From contig NZ_SBHN01000004.1 of the NCBI RefSeq assembly GCF_006980715.1, positions 63,353 through 127,352 on the forward strand: 64,000 nucleotides of DNA, in the 5' to 3' direction. Under the pieces are notes generated by a model. That model saw nothing but the letters and a program-made list of their open reading frames with translations. It searched no databases and was not told the DNA's origin. Shown one piece after another: positions 63,707 through 64,000 of the stretch. Made by a program: the position numbers and the translations under genes. Source of the stretch: Telmatospirillum sp. J64-1 (GTDB lineage Bacteria > Pseudomonadota > Alphaproteobacteria > Rhodospirillales > Magnetospirillaceae). How positions within the stretch are numbered: position 1 is the stretch's first letter; each line of letters starts with the position of its first letter.

Positions 63707-64000
63707 CTATTCCTCGTAGATCATCTTCACCGTCATGCCGCCGTCGAGGGTGATGTTCTGGCCGGTCATGAAGCCGGCCTGAACGAGGAACAGGCAGGCC
63801 TCGGCGACATCCTCGGGCGAGCCCACGCGGCCCACCGGATGCTGCAGGCGGTCGCGGTCGGAATGCCGGGGCGTCCTGCTGCGGGCGGAGAATTGCCAGT
63901 CGGACGTCTCGATCCAACCCGGGCTGATGCAATTGACGCGGATGCCGTACCCGCCCAGGCTGATCGCCATACCGTGAGTCAGGGCGACGATGCCGCCCTT
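63707..64000 (-). CDS. SDR-family oxidoreductase, N-terminus outside window
   Basis: The last 97 residues are visible. They begin inside the catalytic helix: KGGIVALTHGMAISLGGYGIRVNCISPGWIETSDW, so the active Lys of YxxxK is the first residue seen. The C-terminal part GRVGSPEDVAEACLFLVQAGFMTGQNITLDGGMTVKMIYEE is typical of classical NAD(P)-dependent short-chain dehydrogenases. Substrate unknown. Confidence 0.92.
   Translation of the reverse strand, partial: KGGIVALTHGMAISLGGYGIRVNCISPGWIETSDWQFSARSRTPRHSDRDRLQHPVGRVGSPEDVAEACLFLVQAGFMTGQNITLDGGMTVKMIYEE

Overview
This window looks like chromosomal DNA of a high-GC alphaproteobacterium, most likely Rhodospirillales-like; I cannot fix the genus. 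The evidence is the C4-pathway 5-aminolevulinate synthase, the long alphaproteobacterial-type PstA and PstC, the ectABCD order, the fused ArsR-methyltransferase regulator beside metF and metH, and GTG/TTG starts with strong AGGAGG-type ribosome binding sites. Nothing resembles a phage, plasmid backbone or complete insertion sequence. No rRNA, tRNA or CRISPR array was seen.

Layout. 1-2540: end of a formate dehydrogenase accessory locus (partial fdhD, divergent multi-cluster ferredoxin protein). 2541-6100: repeat-rich spacer, a membrane-anchored PAS plus DEDDh exonuclease, small ORFs and a PhnN-type kinase. 6206-11707: pstS-pstC-pstA-pstB-phoB on the minus strand behind a triple Pho half-site array, with no phoU or phoR. 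11780-20708: housekeeping and stress genes (rpe, PadR regulator, hemA, class III aminotransferase, thioredoxin-NHL protein, UspA protein, diguanylate cyclase, pentapeptide protein). 20871-23880: TPR protein, CBS protein and an mlaA-mlaC pair for outer-membrane lipid transport. 24045-29643: methionine locus, with a palindromic operator, ArsR-methyltransferase, metF and metH. 29935-32820: YnfA-type protein and a DUF202/slipin/NfeD operon. 32873-36386: ectoine and hydroxyectoine operon ectABCD, with a divergent MFS exporter. 38073-41300: TauE/SafE permease, CBS protein, Pcm and a winged-helix/RMF-like fusion.

41319-54169 is the most distinctive block. A 2609-residue FecR/RTX-repeat surface protein sits behind its own type I secretion system (outer-membrane channel, ABC ATPase, membrane fusion protein), and an orphan GspI-like pseudopilin lies just upstream. 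54322-56489 is a CHASE-domain histidine kinase with a single-domain response regulator. 56832-59222 holds a divergent stand-alone EF-G paralogue followed by a probable small RNA. 59340-64000 carries an alpha/beta hydrolase, a second MlaA lipoprotein beside a hydrolase-like lipoprotein, an LLM flavin oxidoreductase and a truncated SDR gene.

Two dispersed palindromic repeat families occur in spacers: ACACAGATGAA-type inverted repeats (about 2.9, 16.1 and 29.8 kb) and CTTCGAGACG/CTGAGGAG elements (about 26.0, 29.7 and 34.5 kb), the latter inside the metF-metH and ectB-ectC spacers. All functional calls come from reading sequence and recalled family knowledge; no database search was run.
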